Assembly (NCBI GenBank): GCA_964625615.1
Contig: CAZVDU010000057.1
Coordinates: forward strand, 1-24,566
Reading direction: 5' to 3'
Length of the DNA: 24,566 nt
Source of the DNA: M269 sp964625615
Lineage (GTDB): Bacteria; Pseudomonadota; Gammaproteobacteria; Enterobacterales; Alteromonadaceae
The notes below the pieces were generated by a model. The model was not told the origin of the DNA. It saw only the letters and a list, made by a program, of their open reading frames with translations, and searched no databases. A program made the position numbers and the translations under genes. Every line of letters begins with the position of its first letter. The stretch's first letter is position 1. Positions 8,309 through 15,548 of the stretch are shown here, in pieces.

Positions 8309-8353
8309 TTTGACACTCCTTGTTCTTCCATTATTCCTGCATAACTTAGCTGC

Positions 8354-8382
8354 ATTATTACCATCTAGAGATGCTAATTCAA
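8354..8382 (-). promoter_or_regulatory. Candidate sigma-70 promoter of the Kelch lipoprotein gene
   Basis: Read on the minus strand, TTGAAT (8382-8377) is followed after 17 bases by AATAAT (8359-8354). These match the -35 and -10 consensus at 4 and 5 of 6 positions. The start point would fall near 8347, giving a leader of about 40 bases before the TTG start. Confidence 0.42.
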
Positions 8383-8440
8383 CAAGCTTCTAGGGCGTAT
8401 GCAAATTATTTTAAATTTATTTAGCTTATTTTGAACCCTC

Positions 8441-8621
8441 TACTAAGTGTACTGACTCTTAGTAAGTGCAATCAGGTTTGTTTAGGCAATTCTGATTGTA
8501 GTTCCGAGGAATTATATTCCTTTTATATGAATTGTTACCTTCCTATTAGTAACTTATGAATAGTTACAACATGGTTTCCATTGACCATGTCAGGCTCTTA
8601 CATTTTGTAAGAGCCTTTTTT
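8441..8621 (+). ncRNA. Candidate structured small RNA with six hairpins
   Basis: In this protein-free interval six inverted repeats follow one another on the plus strand: TACTAAG/CTTAGTA (8441-8447, 8458-8464), CAATCAG/CTGATTG (8469-8475, 8492-8498), AGGAAT/ATTCCT (8507-8512, 8516-8521), GTAACT/AGTTAC (8549-8554, 8562-8567), ACATGGT/ACCATGT (8569-8575, 8584-8590) and the terminator GGCTCTTAC/GTAAGAGCC (8593-8601, 8607-8615) with a T run. Both flanking genes are on the minus strand, so the plus-oriented terminator has no protein gene to serve. That argues for an independent transcript of roughly 180-200 nt. I see no convincing promoter; 8403-8432 is very AT-rich. The repeated ANGGA loops expected of a CsrB/RsmZ RNA are absent, and I do not recognise a known RNA family. 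Confidence 0.55.
8593..8621 (+). terminator. Rho-independent terminator (plus strand)
   Basis: A perfect 9-bp stem, GGCTCTTAC/GTAAGAGCC, with loop ATTTT is followed directly by six T (8616-8621). The minus-strand side of the stem is followed by TGACATGG, not a T run, so it acts in the plus direction only. Confidence 0.88.
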
Positions 8622-8628
8622 ATTTCTA

Positions 8629-9345
8629 CTAGCTGGCAATCTTTCGATAAAGAGAGAAGGGGATGATCGATAAAAGATACCCGACGATCTTCCATCGTTT
8701 GGTCACATAAACTAATCGGCGTTTCTTCAATATAGCGTTTAGCATCTGTTTAGCGGCTTTGTCCACGGGAGCATTCCAAAAAACACCGTCTCCTTGTGCC
8801 ATTGCTGTATCGACAAAACCCGGACGAATGTCAGTCACATGAATGGGCAGCTGGCGATGTTGAGATTGGCAGAGTAAACCTTCCAGATAATTAGACACGT
8901 AAGCTTTGGATGCATTATAGGCCGCTGCTCGACCACCTTTGATAGCTGCTACTGATGATATTCCGACTATATGTCCTTTATGTCGTTTGACAAAATAGTG
9001 GAAGGCAGTGTTAGCCATTGCGGTGAATCCAGCGACGTTAACATCGACTGTATTAAGCTCGTTTTCCAGAAGAAATTCGTCGTCTAAGTAACCGACGCCT
9101 GAATTAATGATGACGATATCGACATCCTTCATTTCTACAAGCAGGTCTTTGAAGGCTGAACAGGCGTCATTGATTTGTGTTAAGTCCATAAAAGACTTGT
9201 AGCATGGGTTAGAGAGTTCTTGTTCAAGCGAATCTAGCAGCTCGGTGCGCCTACCAGTAATGCCGACAGTGTAACCTATCGCGGACATTTGTTTGGCCAG
9301 TTCCCTTCCGATCCCTGATGTTGCGCCAATAATAATGGCGTTCAT
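8629..9345 (-). CDS. SDR-family oxidoreductase
   Basis: This 238-residue short-chain dehydrogenase has the cofactor-binding GATSGIG motif (residues 7-13). The usual NNAG motif reads NSGVG (81-85). The catalytic triad is Ser130 (or Ser131) with YNASK, giving Tyr143 and Lys147. An Arg pair after strand 2 (TGRRTE) suggests NADP(H) preference. The C-terminus has a hydrophobic stretch (VGYLLSIIPFSLY) that might touch the membrane. It is last in the minus-strand group yggS-proC-yggT-DUF4426-SDR, starting 6 bases after the DUF4426 stop. The substrate cannot be told from the sequence. Confidence 0.9.
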   Translation of the reverse strand: MNAIIIGATSGIGRELAKQMSAIGYTVGITGRRTELLDSLEQELSNPCYKSFMDLTQINDACSAFKDLLVEMKDVDIVIINSGVGYLDDEFLLENELNTVDVNVAGFTAMANTAFHYFVKRHKGHIVGISSVAAIKGGRAAAYNASKAYVSNYLEGLLCQSQHRQLPIHVTDIRPGFVDTAMAQGDGVFWNAPVDKAAKQMLNAILKKRRLVYVTKRWKIVGYLLSIIPFSLYRKIAS

Positions 9346-9351
9346 TACTGC

Positions 9352-9786
9352 TTACTCTGCATAGAACTCGTGTTTGAAGTTGAGTTTCTCTACATCATTT
9401 CCGCGTCTTACTTCAACGTCAAAGCGATAGTTTTCTTTATGCCTGAATGGGATCTGAGCAAGGTAATAAATAGCATCGCCTTCTCTTACCTCTTTAAACG
9501 ACAGCTTTTTCGTTGTGCCGAGTAAATTAGTAGCTTTACCAGTCAGTGCCACTGATTGAGCTTCTTTGTTATCCTTATCTAAAACCGATATGTTGAGCAA
9601 GGCATTAAACTGGCTGCGCTGAATGCCGTACTGTTTAGCGACGTCAGGTTCAAAAAAAGTGCTGTTGACCACGATATAATGAACATCCCACGCACCTAAG
9701 GTTTTCTTTTGCTCTGCGCTTGTACCAAAACTCAGCATGTAGAGCGCCAATAGAGGCAGTGCCCAAAATGAGTGTAACGGCTTCAT
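9352..9786 (-). CDS. DUF4426-family periplasmic protein
   Basis: The 144-residue product has a signal peptide (hydrophobic residues about 7-20, likely cut after SFGTSA). The mature part contains WDVHYIVVNSTFFEPDVAKQYGI and IPFRHKENYRFDVEVRRG. I match these to DUF4426, a small beta-rich exported family found in gammaproteobacteria next to yggT, metW or rdgB. Here it follows yggT by 27 bases, consistent with that known neighbourhood. No catalytic residues are evident and the function is unknown. Confidence 0.82.
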   Translation of the reverse strand: MKPLHSFWALPLLALYMLSFGTSAEQKKTLGAWDVHYIVVNSTFFEPDVAKQYGIQRSQFNALLNISVLDKDNKEAQSVALTGKATNLLGTTKKLSFKEVREGDAIYYLAQIPFRHKENYRFDVEVRRGNDVEKLNFKHEFYAE

Positions 9787-9813
9787 TGTGACAGGTCCTC
9801 TTGTATGTGTTGA

Positions 9814-10356
9814 TTAAACATAACGCAGGATATCTTGCATGAACATTTGTAGAAATTGCAGTAACACGATCGCCACAAGAACTGAAAGGTCCAGCCCACC
9901 CATAGGGGGAAGAATACGGCGAATTGGTGCCAAGAAAGGTTCTGTGAGTTGATGTAATACCATTTCTATCGGATTGTTGCCTTGACTTACCCAGCTTAAA
10001 ATAGCGCGAATAATTAATACCCAGAAGATGAGCGAAAAGATTTCTTTGAGTACGACTAAGCAGGCACCAATAAAGATAGAGAGTGGGTTAAAGTTAGTTG
10101 CCCCAAAAACGAGTGATAAGACGATCAACTTGGCCGCCGCTACTAATAAGGCCAATACGACAGTAGCTGTATCCAAGCTTCCAAAGGAGGGTAATACGCG
10201 TCGCATTGGTGCAACCAAAGGGTGTGTTGCTTTTACAATAAATTGGCTAAAAGGGTTGTAAAAGTCTGCCCTGGCGAGTTGTAGCCAAATGCGTAAGATA
10301 ACCACCATTAAGTACAAATCAAAAACGGTGTTAATCAAAAAGTGAACTGAATTCAT
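9814..10356 (-). CDS. yggT: YggT-family integral membrane protein
   Basis: The 180-residue protein is two tandem YggT repeats, each with a hydrophobic helix pair around a conserved basic loop. Repeat 1 includes YNPFSQFIVKATHPLVAPMRR and repeat 2 NPIEMVLHQLTEPFLAPIRR; both continue into VLP-(S/P)-(F/M)-G-(S/G)-LD. About four to five membrane segments are expected in the inner membrane. It lies 16 bases after proC. The biochemical role is unsettled; family members have been linked to osmotic stress and to cell division or membrane factors. Confidence 0.92.
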   Translation of the reverse strand: MNSVHFLINTVFDLYLMVVILRIWLQLARADFYNPFSQFIVKATHPLVAPMRRVLPSFGSLDTATVVLALLVAAAKLIVLSLVFGATNFNPLSIFIGACLVVLKEIFSLIFWVLIIRAILSWVSQGNNPIEMVLHQLTEPFLAPIRRILPPMGGLDLSVLVAIVLLQFLQMFMQDILRYV

Positions 10357-10372
10357 AGTAAGGTCTCAATGT

Positions 10373-11191
10373 TTAAAACTGTGATGACATCTCATTAGCA
10401 CGATCAACGGCTGCTCTCATGGCACCAGCCATAATATCTGCCATGCCTTTATCTTGCATGTGCTCTAAGGCTTTAGCTGTTGTGCCGCCTTTCGATGTAA
10501 CTTGGGTCCTTAGCTCATTTAATTCAAGTTGAGGATTGTGACAAACCATTTCAGCTGCGCCTAGCATTGCTTGTTGGACAAGTTCTCTGGCTTGTTGGTG
10601 CTCAAAACCCATATTCTCTGCTTCTTGTTGCATAGCTTCCAATATGGCAAAGAAATAAGCAGGACTGCTGCCCGCTGTGGCTATGATGCCATTTATTTTA
10701 GACTCTTCATCAACCCACACGGCTTCGCCGACCATTTTCATCATATGCTCAGTAAAGTCCTTATGCTCAGCGTTGACGCTTTTTGCAGCATAAAGCCCGG
10801 ACATGCCTTTGCCGATCAAACTGGGCGTATTCGGCATCACACGAATAATAGATTCACTGTTGTTTAGGCATTGAGAAAGACGAGCCACAGTAATGCCCGC
10901 AGCAACAGAGATAAATAGCTTTGTGTTAAGTTGTTCTGTTGAAAATTTCTCACACACTGATTGCATTAATTGAGGCTTTACAGATAGCACAACACAATCA
11001 CTCATCTGAATAGCTTCGTTATTGTCTTGGGTAACATTGATACCAAAATCTTGTTTTAGTGCATGTAACTTATCGACACTAGGATTACTGGCGGTGATCT
11101 TTTCTGCTGGGTAGCCATTGGCGACCATGCCACTGATAATACTGCGACTCATATTGCCTGCGCCGATAAACGCAATCGGAAGGTATTGCAT
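10373..11191 (-). CDS. proC: Pyrroline-5-carboxylate reductase
   Basis: The 272-residue protein begins with the Rossmann motif AFIGAGNMSRSI (residues 8-19). It has the family segments FISVAAGIT and RVMPNTPSLIGKGMSGL, and ends with the signature TSKGGTTAKALEHM. It reduces 1-pyrroline-5-carboxylate to L-proline with NAD(P)H in the cytoplasm. Length is normal for ProC. It sits 50 bases downstream of yggS in the classic yggS-proC-yggT order. Confidence 0.97.
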   Translation of the reverse strand: MQYLPIAFIGAGNMSRSIISGMVANGYPAEKITASNPSVDKLHALKQDFGINVTQDNNEAIQMSDCVVLSVKPQLMQSVCEKFSTEQLNTKLFISVAAGITVARLSQCLNNSESIIRVMPNTPSLIGKGMSGLYAAKSVNAEHKDFTEHMMKMVGEAVWVDEESKINGIIATAGSSPAYFFAILEAMQQEAENMGFEHQQARELVQQAMLGAAEMVCHNPQLELNELRTQVTSKGGTTAKALEHMQDKGMADIMAGAMRAAVDRANEMSSQF

Positions 11192-11241
11192 ATAAAATGT
11201 CTGCTCTTTGGTTATGTTAGTGAGAGTACTAGGTTACTCGA

Positions 11242-11940
11242 TTAATTCTTGGGTTTTTGACGAGCACCAAAAATAGCTGTACCTAATCTTACCATAGTGC
11301 TGCCGTTTTTGATGGCTATTGCCAAGTCGCTAGACATACCCATGGATAGGGTATCAACCTGTGGGTTCGTGTGCTGAACTTGGTGATAGTAATCGAGCAT
11401 TGCTTTAAATTCGGCTTCTAGCTTTTTTTCATCGTCGGTTGCGGAAGGAATCGCCATTAAACCACGTAAATTAAGATTATCGAGCTGATTTATTTGAGCA
11501 ACGACGTCAGTTAAATCCTCAGGGAGTATGCCCGCTTTTTGTGTTTCACGACTGACATTTACTTGAATACAAATTTGCAGTGGTGTTTTGTTTGTGGGGC
11601 GTTGTTTGTCTAGTCGTTGGGCTATTTTTAGTCTATCGACGCTTTGTATCCAATCAAAGTGTTCTGCTACCAGTTTTGTCTTATTGGATTGTAGAGGGCC
11701 AATAAAATGCCAGACAATATCGCCTAGCTCAGTTAAAGCTGTTATTTTTTCAACGCCTTCTTGCACGTAATTTTCACCGAAGTGACGTTGTCCAGAGTGA
11801 TAAGCATCTTTAATATCTTCGATGGGTTTTGTTTTACTCACGGCGAGCAATTGGATGTCTGTTGGTGAACGATTAACCAATTGTGCGTGTTGTGTTATTG
11901 AAGTATGTGCGCTTTTCAGTCGTTCTGCTATTGTTTGCAT
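11242..11940 (-). CDS. yggS: PLP homeostasis protein YggS (PROSC/PLPBP family)
   Basis: The 232-residue single-domain TIM-barrel protein carries the PLP-binding lysine in LLAVSKTKP (Lys36). It also has HFGENYVQE, WHFIGPLQSNK, the central segment LRGLMAIP and the C-terminal SMGMSSDLAIAIKNGSTMVRLGTAIFG that binds the phosphate. YggS has no known enzyme activity and buffers pyridoxal phosphate and amino-acid pools. Its ATG at 11940 lies only 30 bases from the probable pilT start on the other strand. Confidence 0.97.
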   Translation of the reverse strand: MQTIAERLKSAHTSITQHAQLVNRSPTDIQLLAVSKTKPIEDIKDAYHSGQRHFGENYVQEGVEKITALTELGDIVWHFIGPLQSNKTKLVAEHFDWIQSVDRLKIAQRLDKQRPTNKTPLQICIQVNVSRETQKAGILPEDLTDVVAQINQLDNLNLRGLMAIPSATDDEKKLEAEFKAMLDYYHQVQHTNPQVDTLSMGMSSDLAIAIKNGSTMVRLGTAIFGARQKPKN

Positions 11941-11970
11941 AATTTGAACAAAAAGATGGGAGCCAAAGCT

Positions 11971-13008
11971 TTGGATATTACCGAACTTTTAGCCTTTAGT
12001 GTCAAGAATAACGCCTCTGATTTGCATTTAAGTGCAGGTTTACCTCCAATTATTCGGGTTGACGGCGAAATGCGTCGCTTGAACGTGCCAGAGATGGATC
12101 ACAAACAAGTTCATGCCCTAATCTATGAAATCATGAACGATGGGCAGCGCAAAGAATATGAAGAAAATTTAGAAACGGACTTTTCATTTGAAGTGAAAGG
12201 GTTATCGCGCTTTAGGGTCAACGCTTTTGTCCAGAATAGAGGTGCAGCCGCTGTATTAAGGACAATCCCTAGTGATATTTTGACTTTAGATCAACTCGGG
12301 GCACCGCAGATATTTAAAGATATCATTAATCAGCCGACCGGTATTGTATTGGTGACTGGAGCTACAGGCTCAGGTAAAAGTACAACATTGGCTGCTATGG
12401 TTGATCATATTAATGCGAATAAGCGTGAACATATACTCACTATTGAAGACCCCATCGAATTTGTACATCAAAACAAAATGTCGGTTATCAATCAGCGTGA
12501 AGTACATCGTGATACGCATAGTTTTAATAATGCATTACGTTCGGCGTTACGTGAAGATCCCGATGTGATTTTGGTGGGGGAATTACGTGATCTCGAAACT
12601 ATTCGCTTAGCTATCTCTGCAGCAGAAACTGGACATTTGGTTTTTGGTACATTGCACACGAACTCTGCGCCTAAAACCATAGACCGTATTATTGATGTCT
12701 TCCCCGCTGAGGAAAAATCTATGGTGCGTTCAATGCTATCTGAATCTTTGAGGGCGGTTATTTCTCAGACACTACTGAAGAAAGTCGGGGGCGGGCGAGT
12801 CGCTGCGCATGAGATCATGATAGGTATTCCTGCTATACGTAACTTGATCCGTGAAGATAAAGTGCCGCAAATGTATTCTGTGATACAGACAGGCCAACAA
12901 CATGGGATGCAAACGATGGATCAATGTTTACAGCGCCTTGTTGGACAGGGACTTATTACACCACAAGATGTTGCTGCTAAGTCTATCGATAAAAAACCAC
13001 AGTTTTAG
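11971..13008 (+). CDS. pilT: Type IV pilus retraction ATPase PilT (probable TTG start)
   Basis: This hexameric ATPase powers pilus retraction for twitching motility and DNA uptake. Numbering from the TTG at 11971 (345 residues), Walker A is GATGSGKST at 130-138, the catalytic Glu is in VILVGELRD (about 204), the His box is TGHLVFGTLHTNSA, and the PilT-specific AIRNLIRE motif is near the C-terminus. I prefer the TTG because a GGGAG at 11958-11962 is 8 bases upstream and the product then starts MDITELLAFS, as in Pseudomonas PilT of nearly equal length. An ATG at 11956 (350 residues) is the alternative but has only an A-rich leader. Longer extensions to 11905 overlap yggS and are unlikely. pilU follows 11 bases after the stop. 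Confidence 0.96.
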   Translation: MDITELLAFSVKNNASDLHLSAGLPPIIRVDGEMRRLNVPEMDHKQVHALIYEIMNDGQRKEYEENLETDFSFEVKGLSRFRVNAFVQNRGAAAVLRTIPSDILTLDQLGAPQIFKDIINQPTGIVLVTGATGSGKSTTLAAMVDHINANKREHILTIEDPIEFVHQNKMSVINQREVHRDTHSFNNALRSALREDPDVILVGELRDLETIRLAISAAETGHLVFGTLHTNSAPKTIDRIIDVFPAEEKSMVRSMLSESLRAVISQTLLKKVGGGRVAAHEIMIGIPAIRNLIREDKVPQMYSVIQTGQQHGMQTMDQCLQRLVGQGLITPQDVAAKSIDKKPQF

Positions 13009-13019
13009 GAATCAACACC

Positions 13020-14132
13020 ATGCAATTAACGCCTTACTTGCAACAAATGGCTGATCAGGGTGCGTCTGACTTGTTTATCACAGTTGGCTTTCCGGTTAGT
13101 GCAAAAATTAATGGCGAGATGACTGCGTTGAGTCATGAAAAGCTAACCGAAGAACAAGCGTTAGCTTTAGTTCATGATGCGATGACGCCTAAGCAAAAGA
13201 ATGAATATGAAGAAACGAAGGAGTGTAACTTTGCCATCGCGAGAGATGGTATAGGTCGTTTCCGTTGCAGTGCATTTTGGCAACGAGATATGGCAGGTAT
13301 GGTTGTTCGGCGCATAGTCACGCAAATCCCAAAGATTGATGACTTGGGCCTGCCACCTGTGCTGAAAGATGTGATTATGTCAAAACGTGGGTTGGTCTTA
13401 TTTGTAGGTGCTACTGGTACAGGTAAATCGACGTCATTAGCAGCATTGATGGGGCATCGGAATCATTCTTCGCATGGGCATATTCTGACCATTGAAGATC
13501 CGATCGAGTTTGTTCATGAGCATGGTAATTGTGTCGTTACGCAACGTGAAGTGGGTATTGATACCAAGTCATTCGATGATGCATTGAAGAGTTCATTGCG
13601 ACAGGCTCCGGACGTTATTCTCATCGGAGAAATCCGCTCCATGGAGATCATGGAATATGCGATGTCATTCGCTGATACAGGACACTTGTGTGTCGCGACA
13701 CTGCATGCGAACAACGCAAACCAGGCGATTGAGCGTATTATGCATTTATGCCCTAAAGATCAGCATGAAAAGCTCCGATTCGATTTAAGTATGAATATGC
13801 GCGCTATTATTGCCCAACAGTTGGTACCCACGAAAGATGGAAATGGACGCGTTGCAGCGATAGAAATTTTACTCGATTCACCATTGGTAAGGGATTTGAT
13901 TCAGCGCAATGACATTGGTGCGCTAAAAGATGCAATGAAAAAAGCCAAGGAAGCGGGCATGCAGACCTTTGATATGGCGCTTTATGATTTACACAAAGAA
14001 GGTAAGATCAGCTATGAACAGGCGATTCATCATGCAGACTCCCCGAATGACTTACGTTTAATGTTTAAGCTCGATACAGAGGAAGGAACAAGTTTAGGTT
14101 CGCTTTCAAATGTATCTATTGATATGGATTAA
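13020..14132 (+). CDS. pilU: PilT-dependent retraction ATPase PilU
   Basis: The 370-residue protein is a second retraction ATPase and a paralogue of PilT. It has Walker A GATGTGKST at 130-138, Asp box TIEDPIEFVHEHG, catalytic Glu in VILIGEIRS, and His box TGHLCVATLHANNANQ. The C-terminal extension past residue 340 (ADSPNDLRLMFKLD) is a mark of PilU rather than PilT. PilU assists PilT when pili retract under load and usually cannot act alone. It starts 11 bases after pilT and is surely cotranscribed; a weak AGGA precedes the ATG. Confidence 0.96.
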   Translation: MQLTPYLQQMADQGASDLFITVGFPVSAKINGEMTALSHEKLTEEQALALVHDAMTPKQKNEYEETKECNFAIARDGIGRFRCSAFWQRDMAGMVVRRIVTQIPKIDDLGLPPVLKDVIMSKRGLVLFVGATGTGKSTSLAALMGHRNHSSHGHILTIEDPIEFVHEHGNCVVTQREVGIDTKSFDDALKSSLRQAPDVILIGEIRSMEIMEYAMSFADTGHLCVATLHANNANQAIERIMHLCPKDQHEKLRFDLSMNMRAIIAQQLVPTKDGNGRVAAIEILLDSPLVRDLIQRNDIGALKDAMKKAKEAGMQTFDMALYDLHKEGKISYEQAIHHADSPNDLRLMFKLDTEEGTSLGSLSNVSIDMD

Positions 14133-14179
14133 GGTTGAAAATAGCTAACCCCATTAATGAAACTCGTTAGAAGGTATTT

Positions 14180-14485
14180 ATGGTAAGACTCTATTCCAGC
14201 CACGACAGGTTCATTATTTTTCGTGTTAAGGATATGCTCGAAGCAGAAGGTATTCCTTGTTTCATTAAAAATGAGTTTGCGATCGGTGGGATGGGCGATT
14301 TATCTCCTTTTGATTGTTCGCCTGAAGTCTGGTTGATGGATGAAGAGTGGAAGCCTAAGGCCGAGAAGCTGCTGCAAGCTGTTGTTGATAATAAGAAAGG
14401 CCAAGATGACTGGTTTTGTCCTTCTTGCAAAGAAAAGAATGATGCTAGCTTTGATATTTGTTGGCAGTGCGGCGAGGAATCATGA
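14180..14485 (+). CDS. DUF2007-type domain protein with C-terminal zinc ribbon
   Basis: The product has 101 residues. Positions 1-70 (YSSHDRFIIFRVKDMLEAEGIPCFIKNE, then SPEVWLMDEEWKPKAEKLL) fit DUF2007, a small ACT-like fold called a putative signal-transducing domain. Residues about 79-98 form a zinc ribbon with two Cys pairs (CPSC, CWQC). It begins 47 bases after pilU on the same strand and is probably the last gene of that transcript, since a terminator follows at 14589-14616. The role is unknown. An AAGG precedes the ATG by 5 bases. Confidence 0.82.
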   Translation: MVRLYSSHDRFIIFRVKDMLEAEGIPCFIKNEFAIGGMGDLSPFDCSPEVWLMDEEWKPKAEKLLQAVVDNKKGQDDWFCPSCKEKNDASFDICWQCGEES

Positions 14486-14588
14486 AACTGCCTATGGAGT
14501 TGCTGAATAAGAAAGCTTAATAGCCTCGATTTAGTGCTGCTGTCTTGGTTTTTGTTTGCTCTTCTTTCATAACAAGTACATTAAGATT

Positions 14589-14616
14589 AAAGCCTTTGTG
14601 GAGTACAAAGGCTTTT
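14589..14616. terminator. Bidirectional Rho-independent terminator
   Basis: A perfect 10-bp stem, AAAGCCTTTG/CAAAGGCTTT (14589-14598 and 14606-14615), has a 7-base loop. A/T runs at both ends let it work in both directions. It lies between the convergent DUF2007 and PEP-CTERM genes. Confidence 0.85.
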
Positions 14617-14632
14617 AAAACGACAGTAAGAT

Positions 14633-15271
14633 TTAACAGCTTGCTGGAGAAGGAATCACGCTCTGTTGACGTCTTAATAGCCCAAAGGCTAAAAATGCAA
14701 TCGCCAGCAACAATACTGTGGACGGTTCAGGTACTGCCGTTGGTGGTGTGCCTGGTCCAGGGTTTGTTGGAGTACCTGATACCGTTACTAATGGGCTATT
14801 TAGAGTAAAATCACCCACTTCTACGGAGAAGTCTTCGTTTGCTACACCACCTGGCAAGAAGGGAATAACTCCTGAGCCAAGAAAATCTACTTGAAGCGAG
14901 AAACCGCCTTGTTCATTCCCTAGTGAGACAAAGGGAAAGCCAGGAGGAGCAGGGAAAAAACCTGGAGGTTGGGCACCAAAGGTGTGATTGTCGGCGCCTG
15001 AGTTAATGGCGAAAGTATCCCATCCTACTGGTCCCGACAACACAACTAAGTTTTCAAATAAGGTTCTATCCAGAGTCACAAACCAATGGAAAATGCCTGA
15101 CGCAATACTATCGTTCACAATATTAAAGTCTAATCGGTAGGTGCTACCACCAATAAGTGTTGTCTCTTGTTCGATAATTGCAGCATGGCTATTCACGCTG
15201 AACAGTAATAATAGCGCACCTATGCAGACTTTGGTGTTTCTTAAAAGCGATTTTGCTTGTTGTGCAAACAC
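14633..15271 (-). CDS. PEP-CTERM sorting-signal exported protein (GTG start)
   Basis: The 212-residue protein has an N-terminal signal peptide (hydrophobic core CIGALLLLFSV, cleavage near SHAA) and a C-terminal PEP-CTERM tripartite signal: VPEPSTV at about residue 180, a hydrophobic helix LLLAIAFLAFGLL, and an RR pair. Such proteins are recognised by exosortase and usually end up with exopolysaccharide or biofilm matrix. The mature part (about 32-165) is beta-rich and Gly/Pro-rich, with a proline-glycine linker before the signal; I recognise no domain. The start is GTG: AGGAG lies 6 bases upstream, and the ATG overlapping it by one base is out of frame. Unusually, 11 more residues (QQSVIPSPASC) follow the arginines. 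No exosortase gene is in the window. Confidence 0.85.
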   Translation of the reverse strand: MFAQQAKSLLRNTKVCIGALLLLFSVNSHAAIIEQETTLIGGSTYRLDFNIVNDSIASGIFHWFVTLDRTLFENLVVLSGPVGWDTFAINSGADNHTFGAQPPGFFPAPPGFPFVSLGNEQGGFSLQVDFLGSGVIPFLPGGVANEDFSVEVGDFTLNSPLVTVSGTPTNPGPGTPPTAVPEPSTVLLLAIAFLAFGLLRRQQSVIPSPASC

Positions 15272-15328
15272 ATGCTTCTCCTCAGATTGTTATTTATTTT
15301 ATACAGTTAAATACTACAAACAGGCCAA

Positions 15329-15343
15329 GCATAAATCACACCA
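15329..15343 (-). promoter_or_regulatory. Candidate sigma-54 (-24/-12) promoter of the PEP-CTERM gene
   Basis: On the minus strand the sequence TGGTGTGATTTATGC followed by T keeps the invariant GG and GC with exactly 10 bases between them, and matches several other positions of TGGCACG-N4-TTGCA. The start point would lie near 15317, about 46 bases before the GTG. Sigma-54 control through PrsK/PrsR is known for PEP-CTERM/exosortase systems; its application here is inference. Confidence 0.35.
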
Positions 15344-15448
15344 AAGTGGTAAGCCATTGTTTTGTAAAAAAATGATCAATACTGGGATGTATTGAAATTA
15401 AATTTTATAAAATTTCCTGACACCGTAAAAGTAAAATACTGAACATAA

Positions 15449-15548
15449 NNNNNNNNNNNNNNNNNNNNNNNNNNNNNNNNNNNNNNNNNNNNNNNNNNNN
15501 NNNNNNNNNNNNNNNNNNNNNNNNNNNNNNNNNNNNNNNNNNNNNNNN
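15449..15548. other. Assembly gap (100 N)
   Basis: Exactly 100 N, the usual placeholder for a scaffold join of unknown length. The flanks are AT-rich non-coding DNA (15274-15448 upstream of the PEP-CTERM gene, 15549-15710 upstream of the DUF6916-like gene). Besides a small palindrome AGTAAA-AA-TTTACT at 15595-15608, I see nothing definite in them apart from the promoter candidate listed separately. Genes could be missing here. Confidence 0.98.

Noticed and set aside
11905..11970. Longer PilT start overlapping the yggS gene
   Set aside because: It would add up to 22 residues not found in PilT, overlaps yggS codons on the other strand, and has no ribosome binding site; the TTG at 11971 does.
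14482..14520. 12-codon frame (MKLPMELLNKKA) overlapping the DUF2007 stop by ATGA
   Set aside because: A plausible GAGG precedes it, but it is too short to support as a gene and has no recognisable role.
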